49,759 nt of DNA from Nonomuraea sp. MG754425 (GCF_021699195.1 NZ_SSXE01000053.1:1-49759), one strand, 5' to 3'; shown: positions 1-8,186, counted from the stretch's first letter. Program-made: numbers and translations. The notes: generated by a model not told the origin, from the letters alone.

Positions 1-54
1 GACCTGCACGTGGTGATCTACACCCCCGCTACCCCCACCGTCCCGGCGTCCTGA
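1..54 (+). CDS. C-terminal end of an unidentified protein (partial)
   Basis: An open frame enters from the left edge and ends at TGA 52-54. Only 17 residues are visible (DLHVVIYTPATPTVPAS). Codon use is GC-rich, as for real genes here. The tail is too short to name a family. It runs toward the minus-strand lipoprotein gene, so the two are convergent. Confidence 0.5.
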   Translation, partial: DLHVVIYTPATPTVPAS

Positions 55-88
55 CCGCTCGGGGCCTCGTGCTGAGGGCATGCCCGGC

Positions 89-472
89 TCAGCTCCGTGA
101 AGCCGACACTTCCTGCCGGGTGGCCCGGTCGATCAGACGCCGATCGGCCAGGGGTTCGGCGAGGTGAATCCGGACCGTCCGGTCATGGCCCATGGCGGTG
201 CGCGCGGCTCCTTCCTCCCAGGGAAACAGCGGCGCACAGTTGTCGCGGACCTTTATCCCCACGGTCACGTCGGCGGCCTGTTCGAGGACTGCCGACCCGG
301 TCACCTCCTGGCAGGAGTTCACCTGCGCGGTGACCGTGAGCGTCGTCCCGTCGGGGGAAACCGTCGCCGATGCGACGCCATGCCATTGTGGTTGCCCACC
401 ACAGGCGCCCAGCGTGATGACGACGCCGATCATCACGACGAGATGTCCAGCGCTCCGGAGGCCGGTGGCCAT
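89..472 (-). CDS. Small secreted lipoprotein, function unknown
   Basis: A 127-residue protein. Its N-terminus has a hydrophobic segment (residues 11-23) ending in the lipobox L21-G-A-C24, so it should be processed by signal peptidase II and anchored to the outer face of the membrane. The mature part is about 100 residues and holds two cysteines (NSCQEV, DNCAPL) that could form a disulfide. I do not recognise the family. There is no ribosome-binding site, but a TAAGAT box lies 7 bases before the ATG, suggesting a leaderless transcript of its own. It is the last of three same-strand genes, after a DUF4440-like protein and a phosphotransferase. Confidence 0.75.
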   Translation of the reverse strand: MATGLRSAGHLVVMIGVVITLGACGGQPQWHGVASATVSPDGTTLTVTAQVNSCQEVTGSAVLEQAADVTVGIKVRDNCAPLFPWEEGAARTAMGHDRTVRIHLAEPLADRRLIDRATRQEVSASRS

Positions 473-479
473 TTTGCTG

Positions 480-485
480 ATCTTA
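480..485 (-). promoter_or_regulatory. -10 box of the lipoprotein gene (leaderless)
   Basis: On the minus strand TAAGAT is followed by 7 bases and then the ATG at 472. This matches the TANNNT-N6-8-ATG layout of actinobacterial leaderless genes. No -35 element is obvious. Confidence 0.45.
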
Positions 486-506
486 GCTGCGCCGGAACGG
501 CCGGGC

Positions 507-884
507 TCACGCTTCCGGGTGGTCGGACAGGGTGCCCTGGTGAAAGCAGACGCGCCAGCCGGTCTCCGTCAGGCGCCACAGGGAGCTGCGCCAGGCCCGG
601 CGTCCCTGGTTGTCGGCGAAGTACGTCAGGTGGACGATCCCCGGGGCCAGGACGACCCCGGACATCTCGCTGACCTTGACCGGCGACTCGGGTGACACCG
701 ATCCCGCGCTGGTCACCGTGAGGATCGACTCGGCGTCCCAGCGGCGTCCGGAGGCGCCGATCTCGGTGAACTCCGGGTCCAGGAGTTCCCGGACGAGGGC
801 CGGGGAAGCGCGTACCTCAGGATCGAGGAGCCGCAACTCGCCGTCGATGGCCGCCCGCACCGCCTGGTCGGTCTCGTCGGTCAT
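507..884 (-). CDS. DUF4440 / NTF2-like protein
   Basis: A 125-residue protein starting MTDETDQAVRAAIDGELRLL. The pattern (amphipathic N-terminal helix, LLDPEFTEIGASGRRWD, then a beta-rich end with LTYFADNQGRRAWRSSLWRLTETGWRV split over two strands) is typical of the DUF4440 branch of the NTF2-like fold. The frame stays open further upstream, but the ATG at 884 has a good GGAGGAT ribosome-binding site and begins the family-like part. Members of this fold are small cone-shaped enzymes or binding proteins. No specific ligand can be inferred. It starts 26 bases after the phosphotransferase stop, so the two are probably cotranscribed. Confidence 0.8.
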   Translation of the reverse strand: MTDETDQAVRAAIDGELRLLDPEVRASPALVRELLDPEFTEIGASGRRWDAESILTVTSAGSVSPESPVKVSEMSGVVLAPGIVHLTYFADNQGRRAWRSSLWRLTETGWRVCFHQGTLSDHPEA

Positions 885-910
885 GTCCGGATCCTCCAAA
901 TCGTGCGGGC

Positions 911-1648
911 TCACATCCGGGACTTCAGTACGGCGATCTCGGGCCACGGGTCGAAGCCGTGCTCGATCAGCCAGCGGATCACCGTCAGGCTGCGCAGCGC
1001 CCACCACGCGCGGATCACGTCGAGGTCGACGTCGGTGCCGTAGCCGGCGAGGACGTCGTCAAGGTGCTCCTCGTGCCCGAGCGTCAAGGTGGCGAGGTCG
1101 AACAGGGCGTCGCCCCGGGCCGCCTCGGACCAGTCAATCACGCCGGTGACCTCGTCACCCTCGACGAACACGTGGGTGATCTGGAAGTCGCCGTGCGTGA
1201 ACGCCGGGGTCCACGGACGGAGGGCGGCCTCGGCGATCCGGCGGTTGCGGGTGACCACGTCGGTGGGAACGGCGCCGTTCGCGACGAGCCACGCGCACTC
1301 GTCGTCGAGGTGCGAGGCCACGTCGTCGAGGCTGCGGCCGGGCCAGGGCGGCAGCGGGGCGTCGTGCAGTCTCCGTGCGGCGGCGCCCGCCGCGGCCCAC
1401 GCCGCCGGCGACGCGGCCGAGGGCTCGCCGAGGCGGCCGAGCGCCGTGCCCGGGACGGCGGCGAGCGCGAGCACGGGAGGTTTGCGCCACAGGACCTCCG
1501 GTGTCGGGATCGGCGCCATGGCCATCGCCTCGACCTCGACGTCGGTGCGCGCCCGATCGGTGTCGACCTTCAGGAACACGTCGCCGACCCGCAGGGTCGC
1601 GCGCTCCTGATGGGCGACGACGACTTCGACCTCTTTCACGCCGGCCAT
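911..1648 (-). CDS. Aminoglycoside-phosphotransferase-like kinase (APH superfamily)
   Basis: A 245-residue kinase-like protein, compact for the family. It has a probable ATP-site lysine in VFLKVD (about residue 27), the catalytic-loop motif THGDF (HGD at 152-154) and the metal-binding Asp in GVIDWSEA (about 172). The loop reads HGDFQITHV: the Asn that normally follows in HGDxxxxN is replaced by His. The APH fold includes antibiotic, choline and sugar kinases, so resistance cannot be assumed. An ATG at 1648 is chosen; a GTG at 1666 would add six residues, and neither has a strong ribosome-binding site. It leads a probable three-gene unit with the DUF4440-like and lipoprotein genes. Confidence 0.75.
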   Translation of the reverse strand: MAGVKEVEVVVAHQERATLRVGDVFLKVDTDRARTDVEVEAMAMAPIPTPEVLWRKPPVLALAAVPGTALGRLGEPSAASPAAWAAAGAAARRLHDAPLPPWPGRSLDDVASHLDDECAWLVANGAVPTDVVTRNRRIAEAALRPWTPAFTHGDFQITHVFVEGDEVTGVIDWSEAARGDALFDLATLTLGHEEHLDDVLAGYGTDVDLDVIRAWWALRSLTVIRWLIEHGFDPWPEIAVLKSRM

Positions 1649-1700
1649 TATCGCGGGACGCCCCACGGAAGTCGCCGGGTTTATTCGCTGGGGCGCCCAG

Positions 1701-2375
1701 TCAGGCGGGGTCCGGGTGAGGTTCCCAGCGTTCGGTGAACAGCCGCTCGGTCGGGGCGGGGCCGGGCAGGGGGCCGGCGTGGATCGTGCGCAGGCCGTCG
1801 AGGGTGATGGTGATGATGCGCCTGCGGGCGTGTCCGGCCGCGGCGAGCAGGTCCTCGCGGCCCTGCCTGCGGAGCTGGTCGAGGACGGGCGAGCTGCCGA
1901 GCTGCTCGATCAGGAGCGAGATGTCCACGGGGGTGACGTCCGGCCGGATCGCCCCGGCCTCCTGGGCCCTGGTGACCAGGGCGGCGAGCAGTTCGTCGGA
2001 GCGGTCGGACTTGGCGCGCATCTCCTCGGTCACCTCGATGAGGCCCGCGATGGGCGCGAGTGAGCCCTGCCCGAACTCGACGCAGGCGGTGACGAATCCC
2101 GCCAGACCCTCCCACGGGTCCTGAGCGGCCAGCCCTCGTTCGGCGGCGTCGTTCCAACTGTCGAGGGACAGCACGCACAGCCGCTGGAAGAGCTCCTGCT
2201 TGGTGCGATACCGGCGGTAGAGGCTGCCGATGCCGACCCCGGCGCGGGCGGCGATCGCCGCGACCGAGGCGTGCGCGCCGTCGGCGGCGAGCACCTCGCG
2301 GGCCGCGGCGAGCAGCGCGCGGTCGTTGCGTTCGGCCTCGGCCTGACGTGGGGCGCGACGTCGTGGTCCGGACAT
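1701..2375 (-). CDS. TetR/AcrR-family transcriptional repressor
   Basis: A 224-residue regulator. The N-terminal HTH is clear (ASVAAIAARAGVGIGSLYRRY followed by TKQELFQRL), with a variable helical ligand domain after it. It is divergent from a quinone-oxidoreductase/MFS operon. The gap carries two copies of one 15-bp inverted repeat, so it most likely represses itself and that operon, with a small toxic or redox-active ligand as inducer (inference). The start at 2375 is favoured over the ATG at 2387 because TATGCT at 2383-2388 is a good -10 box 7 bases before it, which suggests a leaderless mRNA. Confidence 0.9.
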   Translation of the reverse strand: MSGPRRRAPRQAEAERNDRALLAAAREVLAADGAHASVAAIAARAGVGIGSLYRRYRTKQELFQRLCVLSLDSWNDAAERGLAAQDPWEGLAGFVTACVEFGQGSLAPIAGLIEVTEEMRAKSDRSDELLAALVTRAQEAGAIRPDVTPVDISLLIEQLGSSPVLDQLRRQGREDLLAAAGHARRRIITITLDGLRTIHAGPLPGPAPTERLFTERWEPHPDPA

Positions 2376-2397
2376 GGGGTCGAGCATAGCGGGTTGC

Positions 2398-2412
2398 GGA
2401 GTGAATTGCTCC
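2398..2412. promoter_or_regulatory. TetR operator, copy 1
   Basis: GGAGTGAATTGCTCC, a 15-bp imperfect inverted repeat flanked by C and G. It lies just upstream of the tetR -10 box, over its -35 region. Its partner at 2430-2444 shares the consensus GGAGYGAAWYGCTCC, with centres 32 bp (three helical turns) apart. Confidence 0.65.
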
Positions 2413-2429
2413 GTTATACCGTCTCAAAC

Positions 2430-2444
2430 GGAGCGAAACGCTCC
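2430..2444. promoter_or_regulatory. TetR operator, copy 2
   Basis: GGAGCGAAACGCTCC, a perfect 6-bp-arm inverted repeat around AAA, 21 bases before the oxidoreductase ATG. It is near-identical to copy 1. A further inverted pair CTCCGTT/AACGGAG (2409-2415 and 2427-2433) links the two copies. Confidence 0.65.
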
Positions 2445-2465
2445 CATTGAAGAGAGGCAGTGATC

Positions 2466-3416
2466 ATGCGTGCCGTGGTGATGGAACGATTCGGCGGGCC
2501 CGAGGTCCTGCGGATCCGGCGGCTCCCCGACCCGGTCCCCGGCCCCGGGCAGGTGTTGGTAGCGGTCGAGTACGCGAGCGTCACCTTCGTCGAGACACAG
2601 GTACGGGCCGGCGCCGGCCCGGCGGCCAGGCAGCGGCCACCGCTGCCCCGGGTGCCCGGCAACGGCGTCGGCGGCCGGATCCGCACCGCCGCAGCCGATG
2701 CCGGCCCCGCGCCGGTGGGGACGACGGTGGTGACGACCACCGGCGGCACCGGCGGATACGCCGAGCTGGCCCTCGCCCGGGCCGAGGACGTCATCCCGGT
2801 CCCTGACGGGCTGACGTCCCGTGCTGCCACGGCGCTGCTGGCCGACGGCCGCACGGCGGTCATGCTGCACCGGCAGGCCGCGGTGCGGCCGGGGGAGTGG
2901 GTGCTCGTCGAGGCGGCCGCGGGCGGCGTGGGCAGCCTGCTGGTGCAGCTCGCCGTCGCCGCAGGGGCGAAGGTGGTCGGCGCCGCCGCCGGAGCCGCCA
3001 AGGCCGACCTCGTCACCTCGCTCGGCGCGCTCGCCTGCGTCGACTACACCCGGGCCGACTGGGAACGCCAGGTGGTCGAGCTGACCGGCGGCGGCGCCGA
3101 CCTGGTCTTCGACGGCGTCGGCGGGCGACTCGGCGCGCAGGGCATGAACGCCGTGCGCGCGGGCGGCCGGGCCGCCATCTTCGGCATGGCCGGCGGCTCC
3201 TGGACCGAGCCCCCGGAGTGGGTGACGCTCGTCCCCGACGGCGGCATGCCGAGCGCCGGGCAGGCGCGGGCGCTGTCCGAGGAGGCGCTGGCCCTGGCGG
3301 CGATCGGCCGGCTGCGTCCCGTCATCGGCCAGAGCTATCCGCTGGCCGACGCGGCACGGGCGCACCGGGCGATCGAGGCCAGGAGCACCGTCGGCAAGAC
3401 CCTGCTGATCCCATGA
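2466..3416 (+). CDS. Zinc-free MDR-type quinone oxidoreductase (NADPH-dependent)
   Basis: A 316-residue medium-chain dehydrogenase/reductase of the quinone-oxidoreductase branch. It opens MRAVVMERFGGPEVL, has the nucleotide-binding loop AAGGVGS at about 151-157 followed by LLVQLA, and lacks the cysteine zinc sites of alcohol dehydrogenases. Family members reduce quinones or alkenals with NADPH in the cytosol. The start has an AGAGAGG ribosome-binding site; a GTG at 2460 is the alternative. Its stop overlaps the start of the MFS exporter gene (ATGA), so the two are coupled. The divergent TetR and its two operators suggest an inducible detoxification unit. Confidence 0.88.
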   Translation: MRAVVMERFGGPEVLRIRRLPDPVPGPGQVLVAVEYASVTFVETQVRAGAGPAARQRPPLPRVPGNGVGGRIRTAAADAGPAPVGTTVVTTTGGTGGYAELALARAEDVIPVPDGLTSRAATALLADGRTAVMLHRQAAVRPGEWVLVEAAAGGVGSLLVQLAVAAGAKVVGAAAGAAKADLVTSLGALACVDYTRADWERQVVELTGGGADLVFDGVGGRLGAQGMNAVRAGGRAAIFGMAGGSWTEPPEWVTLVPDGGMPSAGQARALSEEALALAAIGRLRPVIGQSYPLADAARAHRAIEARSTVGKTLLIP

Positions 3417-4795
3417 GCGCGCCGACCGTACGCCGGACGCCGGACTCCGGCACGTCCCTCGTGCCGCTGGCCGCGACGCTGCTGGTCGGCGCGATCGCGG
3501 CGCTGCTCGACACCACGATCGTCGCGGTGGCGCTGGAGGAGCTGCGCCGCGACCTGAACGCGCCGGTGACGGTGATCCAGTGGGTCACCACGGCGTACGT
3601 GCTGGCCATGGCCGCGGTGATCCCGGCGGTGGGCTGGTCGGCCGGCCGGTTCGGCGCCCGTTCCGTGTGGCTGGCCGCGCTGGGGTTGTTCCTGGCCGGA
3701 TCGGTGCTGTGCGGCCTGGCCTGGTCGCCCGGCTCGCTGATCGCCTTCCGGGTGGTGCAGGGGCTCGGCGGGGGCATGATCCTGCCGTTGACCCAGCTCA
3801 CCCTGGCCGGAGCCGCCGGGCCGCAGCGGCTGGGCCGGGTGATGGGCGTCGTCGGCCTGGTCGGGCAACTGGCTCCCATCTCCGGGCCGATCCTGGGCGG
3901 GTGGCTGGTCGGCGGCTGGGGCTGGCGCTGGATCTTCCTGGTCAACGTGCCCATCGTGCTCGTGTCGCTCGCCATGACCGTGCGCTGGTTCCCGCGCGAC
4001 GGGCAGCGCACCGGTCAGCCGCTGGACCTGGTCGGGCTCGCCCTGCTGCCGGCCGGCGTGGTCGCGCTGCTCTACGCCCTGTCCACGCTGGAGCCCGGGG
4101 CGGACACCGCGGTGCGCCCGGAGACGATCGCCTGCGGGGTGGCCGCGACGGCGCTGCTGTCCGCGTTCGTGCTCCGGGCGGTGCGCCGCGGCGAGGCGAG
4201 CCTGATCGACCTGCGGCTGTTCGCCGACCGGTCCTTCCGCGGCGGCGCGGTGATGCTGTTCGTGCTCGGCGTGACGACCTGGGGGCCGATGTTCCTCCTG
4301 CCGCTGTACTTCCAGCAGGCTCGCGGGCTGTCCGCGTTCGACGCCGGGCTCATGCTGGCTCCGCAGAGCGTCGGGCTCGCCCTGGCGTACCTGCTGGTCG
4401 GCCGGTACGCCGACCGCATGCCGGCCCGTCCCCTGGCGCTCGGCGGGATGGCGCTGGCCACCGCCGCCACCGTCCCGTTCGCCTTCGCCACGGACGGCAG
4501 CGACCCCCTGCTGCTGGGCGCGGCGCTGCTGGGGCGGGGCGTCGGGTTCGGCGTCGCGAGCCTGCCCGTTGCCGTCGCGATCTACCGGACGCTGCGGCCC
4601 GCGGCCATTCCGGGTGCGGCCGGCGCCAGCAGCGTCGTCCAGCGCATCGGCGCCGGCCTCGGCACCGCCCTGATGGCGCTCCTCCTCCAGAGCGGCGGGC
4701 ACGCCTCGGCCCTGGTCTGGATGCTCGTCCTGACCGCGGGCGGCCTGGCCGCAGCCGTGCTCCTACCCGGCCGGCTGCCCGACACATCCGGCTGA
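3413..4795 (+). CDS. MFS drug exporter, DHA2 (14-TMS) type
   Basis: A 460-residue membrane protein. After a short cytoplasmic N-terminus comes the DHA2 first helix with LLDTTIVAVALEELRRDL, then WVTTAYVLAMAAVIPAVGW, the A-loop GRFGARSVW, and the antiporter motif region around GQLAPISGPILGGWL. This arrangement is typical of proton-driven multidrug exporters of the EmrB/QacA group. The ATG overlaps the upstream oxidoreductase stop by 4 bases. Together they look like a modify-and-export module under the divergent TetR. Confidence 0.9.
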   Translation: MSAPTVRRTPDSGTSLVPLAATLLVGAIAALLDTTIVAVALEELRRDLNAPVTVIQWVTTAYVLAMAAVIPAVGWSAGRFGARSVWLAALGLFLAGSVLCGLAWSPGSLIAFRVVQGLGGGMILPLTQLTLAGAAGPQRLGRVMGVVGLVGQLAPISGPILGGWLVGGWGWRWIFLVNVPIVLVSLAMTVRWFPRDGQRTGQPLDLVGLALLPAGVVALLYALSTLEPGADTAVRPETIACGVAATALLSAFVLRAVRRGEASLIDLRLFADRSFRGGAVMLFVLGVTTWGPMFLLPLYFQQARGLSAFDAGLMLAPQSVGLALAYLLVGRYADRMPARPLALGGMALATAATVPFAFATDGSDPLLLGAALLGRGVGFGVASLPVAVAIYRTLRPAAIPGAAGASSVVQRIGAGLGTALMALLLQSGGHASALVWMLVLTAGGLAAAVLLPGRLPDTSG

Positions 4796-4798
4796 GCC

Positions 4799-4817
4799 GG
4801 GCCGCCGCCCGCGGCCC
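4799..4817 (+). terminator. Hairpin after the MFS gene
   Basis: Arms GGGCCGC and GCGGCCC with a 5-base loop start 4 bases after the MFS stop. There is no T-run, as is common in actinomycetes. Confidence 0.45.
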
Positions 4818-4823
4818 GCAGGC

Positions 4824-4829
4824 TAGGCT
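4824..4829 (+). promoter_or_regulatory. -10 box of the methyltransferase gene (leaderless)
   Basis: TAGGCT is followed by 6 bases and then ATG at 4836. No ribosome-binding site is present. No good -35 is visible. Confidence 0.45.
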
Positions 4830-4835
4830 GCGGCG

Positions 4836-5633
4836 ATGGAACGCGTGAGCGACATGCCCGACGACCTCGAACCGGGGCATCCTGCCTGGGTTTCGCCCGC
4901 GACCGAGCCGGTGGCTCCGGGCCAGGCGGTGAACGACTACGACGGCTTCGCGGCGGCGTACACGGCGGAGACCGAGAACGACCTCATGGTCGAGTACGGC
5001 GCGCGATCCGCGATCACGGCCCTGGCCGGAGACGTGACCGGCCGCCGGATCCTGGACGCCGGCTGCGGCGCGGGCCCGGTGTCCGTCGCGCTGCGCGACC
5101 GTGGCGCGGTCGTGACCGGCATCGACGCCAGCGCCGGGATGCTGGCGCTGGCCAGGGAGCGGCTCGGCGACGACGTGGACCTGCGCGTGGCCGACCTGCG
5201 CGATCCGCTGCCGTTCGCCGACAGCACGTTCGACGACGTGGTGGCGTCGCTGGTGCTGCACTACCTGGCGGACTGGGGTCCGGCGCTGGCCGAGATCCGG
5301 CGCGTGCTCAGACCCGGCGGCCGGTTGATCGCGTCGGTGAACCACCCGTTCGTGGAGCACCTGAGCCAGAGCCCGCGCCACAACTATTTCGCGACCACCA
5401 GTTACACCGACGCGTGGACGTTCGACGGGCGCTCCTTCCCGCTGACGTTCTGGCGCAGGCCGTTGCAGGCGATGACCACGGCGTTCACCGACGCCGGCTT
5501 CCGCCTCTCCGTCGTCCGCGAGCCACAGCCCGACCCGGCCGCCCGCGAACGGTTCCCCGACGACTTCGCGGCATTCTCCACCAAGCTCAGCTTCCTGTGC
5601 TTCGTCGTCGAGGCGCCGCCGTCGGCCGGCTAG
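4836..5633 (+). CDS. Class I SAM-dependent methyltransferase
   Basis: A 265-residue protein with SAM motif I ILDAGCGAGPVS (about 72-83), the acidic end of strand 2 in GIDASAGM, motif II ADLRDPLPFADSTFDDVVASLVLHYL and the post-motif EIRRVLRPGGRL. This is the methyltransf_11/25 type that modifies small molecules or lipids. The substrate is unknown. A roughly 45-residue N-terminal extension precedes the Rossmann core. The gene seems monocistronic: a hairpin separates it from the MFS gene, and the next gene is convergent only 5 bases away. Confidence 0.88.
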   Translation: MERVSDMPDDLEPGHPAWVSPATEPVAPGQAVNDYDGFAAAYTAETENDLMVEYGARSAITALAGDVTGRRILDAGCGAGPVSVALRDRGAVVTGIDASAGMLALARERLGDDVDLRVADLRDPLPFADSTFDDVVASLVLHYLADWGPALAEIRRVLRPGGRLIASVNHPFVEHLSQSPRHNYFATTSYTDAWTFDGRSFPLTFWRRPLQAMTTAFTDAGFRLSVVREPQPDPAARERFPDDFAAFSTKLSFLCFVVEAPPSAG

Positions 5634-5638
5634 CCGAA

Positions 5639-6742
5639 TCAGCCGGTGTGCAGGATGCGGAACCGATCGGGTGCCGCCGGATCCCGGTCGACCACCTGGA
5701 CCGGTGCCCACGCCCACTGCCACACGCCGATCCCCGGCACGCGCGAGAACCGGATCCGCCCGCGCGTGCCTGCCACGGCGACCTCCGGCCAGGACGCGGC
5801 GACCCGCGCCCGGTCCGTACCGCGCGCACGCAGCACCTCGGCGAGGACGACCACCGTGTCATACCCCTCGAACGCCACGAAGGACGGCGGTTCGGCCAGC
5901 CGCTCGCGCAGGGCCGTCCCGACCCGTGCGCCGAGCGGGCCGAGAGGCTCGGGCAGGTAGCGCAGGAACGGGATCGCCGCGCCGTCGCCGCCCAGCGACG
6001 TCGCCCACTCGGCGAACTCCGGCTGCCCGGCCGGAGCACCGATCATGACCCCGGCGAGGCGCGGGTCGCGGCGGACGGACCGGACGATCGACACGGCCGG
6101 CTCCGGGTGACCGACCAGCAGCAGGAGCGCGCTCGCCCGGTCGCCGGCGAGTTCGTCGCACACGGCCTCGGGGGTGAGCGCGCGCATGTCGAGTTCGACG
6201 ACGGCGCCGCCGTGTGGCGCGAGGCGATCGCGCAGGATGCGGGCCCCGGACGCCCAGTAGACGCTCGCCTCGGCCGCCACGGCGATCCGGCGGTGACCCG
6301 CCTTGAGGAGGAAGTCGGCGTAGCTCCGCCAGCCGTGGGACTGCGCGGGGGCCAGGCGCGCGACCCGGTCCGACGGCTGCTCGGTGAGCGCGTCGAGAAC
6401 CGCGGACGAGCAGAGGAACGGCAGGCCGAGGGCGTCGGCCCTGGTGGCGGCGGCACGGGCGACGACGCTGTGGTACTCGCCCGCCAGGGCGGCCACGCCC
6501 AGCCGGGCCAGCTCGTCCACGGCCGCCTCGGCCCTGCGCGGATCGGCCGCGGTGTCCCTGACCACCAGCTCCAGCGGCCTGCCGGCGATCCCGCCGGTGT
6601 CGTTGACCTCGCGGACGGCCAGTTCGAGTCCGGCGAGCAGGTGCCGGCCCGCCCCGGCCCAGCCGGGCCGGGTCAGCGGGACGAGCGCGCCGATCCGGAC
6701 GGATTCCCGCTCCGCTCCAGGGGGCGATGGCGGTGTGTTCAT
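5639..6742 (-). CDS. Type I periplasmic-binding-fold protein (LivK/AmiC-like), no signal peptide
   Basis: A 367-residue protein of the Peripla_BP_6 family (ESVRIGALVPLTRPGW, LAGLELAVREVNDTGGIAG, AALAGEYHSVVARA, KAGHRRIAVAAE). This fold binds amino acids, amides or urea, usually as the ABC-transporter receptor. Here the N-terminus (MNTPPSPPGAERESVRIG) has neither signal peptide nor lipobox, and no ABC permease or ATPase gene is nearby. A cytoplasmic sensing role like AmiC is therefore plausible (inference). The ATG has a GGGAG ribosome-binding site. It is the last gene of the symporter/oxidase operon, 59 bases after the oxidase stop. Confidence 0.82.
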   Translation of the reverse strand: MNTPPSPPGAERESVRIGALVPLTRPGWAGAGRHLLAGLELAVREVNDTGGIAGRPLELVVRDTAADPRRAEAAVDELARLGVAALAGEYHSVVARAAATRADALGLPFLCSSAVLDALTEQPSDRVARLAPAQSHGWRSYADFLLKAGHRRIAVAAEASVYWASGARILRDRLAPHGGAVVELDMRALTPEAVCDELAGDRASALLLLVGHPEPAVSIVRSVRRDPRLAGVMIGAPAGQPEFAEWATSLGGDGAAIPFLRYLPEPLGPLGARVGTALRERLAEPPSFVAFEGYDTVVVLAEVLRARGTDRARVAASWPEVAVAGTRGRIRFSRVPGIGVWQWAWAPVQVVDRDPAAPDRFRILHTG

Positions 6743-6801
6743 CGGTGTCTCCCGTGTGCTGGTTCGGCAACAGTATGCCTGGAGCGCATCCTGCCACCGG
6801 G

Positions 6802-8058
6802 TCACGCGGGGCGGGCCGCCCACCGGGTGAGGGCGAACGGGGCCAGGACGGCGGCCTCGCGCCCGGTCAGGACCAGCGGCGTCAGGTGTTCGGCCGTGCC
6901 GGGTGCGAGGGTCAGGCCCAGCGTGCCGTGCCCGGTCGCCGCGTAGACGCCGTCGCGGCCCGGCACCGGTCCGATCAGCGGCAGGCTGTCGGGGGTGGCG
7001 GGCCGCAGGCCGTGACGCACGCCGTTCCCGGAGAAACCGGTGGGCCGCCAGTCGCGCAGGTACGGCAGCGCCGTGCGCAGCACGTGCCGCATCCGCCGGG
7101 GCGCGGGCGGCCGGGGCCCGGCGGCCAGTTCGAACATGCCCGACACCCGCACCCCGTCCTCGAACGGGCTGATCGCGACGTTCGCCTCGATGAGCTTGAG
7201 CGCGTGCCGCGGGGCCGTGCCCGTGCCGCGCGCGGTGAGGCTGTAGCCGCCGCCCGGCAGCAGGGGCACCCGGACCCCGAGCCCGGCGAGCAGCGCCGCG
7301 CTCCACACCCCGGCGGCGATCACCACCCGGTCCGCCTCCAGGACGCCGCCGCCGGTCACGACGTTCCAGCGCCCGTGGCCGGAGCGTTCGACGCCCAGCA
7401 CCGCGACACCGCGCCGGACGTCCACCCCGCGCTCCTCAGCGACCCGGGTGAGCGCGTCCAGCACCTGCTCGGGCCGGACGTGGACGTCGTCGGTCGCGTG
7501 CACGCCACCGGCGACGCCGGGGCCCAGCGCGGGTTCGAGCGCCCGCAGCTCCGCGCCGTCCAGCGTCTTGACCGGGCCGGGGTAGCCGGCCGCGCGTGCC
7601 TGTTCGGCCAGCTCCGCCGCCTCCCGCGCCCCGTGCCGGGTGCGCGCCGCGATCAGCAGCCCCGTCCTGTGCAGCTCGAACGGGCTCGTACGGCGCAGCG
7701 CCTCGAACCCCGCCACCCCCGACAGCCCCAGTTCGAGCAGCGCCTTGAGACCTTCCCGATGACCGGCGGCGGTGCCGCTGCGCAGGAAGCCGGTCATCCA
7801 CCGGGGCAGCGCCGGCGTCGGCGCGGGCCGGATCGCGAACGAGCCCTGCCCGCGCAGCAGTCCCAGCACCGAGCGGGACAGCACGCCGGGACCCGACAGC
7901 GGCGCGGACAGGACCGGCACCACCCAGCCCGCGCTGGCCGGGGCCGCGACCCCGGCCAGCGCGCCGTGGTCGGCCACCACCACCTCGGCTCCCGCGCCGG
8001 CCAGCTCGGCCGCGCACCACAACCCGATGATCCCGCCACCGGCGACGACGACCCGCAC
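6802..8058 (-). CDS. FAD-dependent amino-acid/amine oxidoreductase (DAO/DadA family)
   Basis: A 418-residue flavoprotein. It starts with a Rossmann dinucleotide site (VVVAGGGIIGLWCAAELAGAG) and ends with the second FAD signature (DSLPLIGPVPGRDGVYAATGHGTLGLTLAP, read in two parts). This fits the DAO superfamily, which includes D-amino-acid dehydrogenase, glycine, sarcosine and proline oxidases. The substrate is presumably imported by the symporter upstream in the operon. Exact specificity cannot be read from sequence. The GTG start shares one base with the TAG stop of the 42-residue membrane protein, so translation is probably coupled. Confidence 0.85.
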   Translation of the reverse strand: MRVVVAGGGIIGLWCAAELAGAGAEVVVADHGALAGVAAPASAGWVVPVLSAPLSGPGVLSRSVLGLLRGQGSFAIRPAPTPALPRWMTGFLRSGTAAGHREGLKALLELGLSGVAGFEALRRTSPFELHRTGLLIAARTRHGAREAAELAEQARAAGYPGPVKTLDGAELRALEPALGPGVAGGVHATDDVHVRPEQVLDALTRVAEERGVDVRRGVAVLGVERSGHGRWNVVTGGGVLEADRVVIAAGVWSAALLAGLGVRVPLLPGGGYSLTARGTGTAPRHALKLIEANVAISPFEDGVRVSGMFELAAGPRPPAPRRMRHVLRTALPYLRDWRPTGFSGNGVRHGLRPATPDSLPLIGPVPGRDGVYAATGHGTLGLTLAPGTAEHLTPLVLTGREAAVLAPFALTRWAARPA

Positions 8059-8186
8059 TACGCCTCCTCCTGCTCGTCAGGGGCGCGGACGACCTCGGTG
8101 ACGTAGAAGCGGAACCCGAGGTAACCGACGTAGAGGGTGGTGGCGATCAGGATGAGTGGGACACCGTAGAGCAGCAGTCCATACAT
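8058..8186 (-). CDS. 42-residue single-span membrane protein (symporter accessory candidate)
   Basis: A short frame encoding 42 residues: MYGLLLYGVPLILIATTL, then YVGYLGFRFYVTEVV and an acidic tail RAPDEQEEA. It has one hydrophobic helix. The ATG follows the symporter stop by a single base (TGACATG), and its TAG overlaps the oxidase GTG, so it is locked into the operon. Tiny membrane partners encoded directly after sodium/solute symporters are a known pattern, and the position suggests a subunit or stabiliser of the symporter (inference). Confidence 0.7.
   Translation of the reverse strand: MYGLLLYGVPLILIATTLYVGYLGFRFYVTEVVRAPDEQEEA

Noticed and set aside
3335..4702. Minus-strand frame of 455 codons opposite the MFS exporter
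   Set aside because: Gln/Arg/Pro-rich shadow of the exporter gene.
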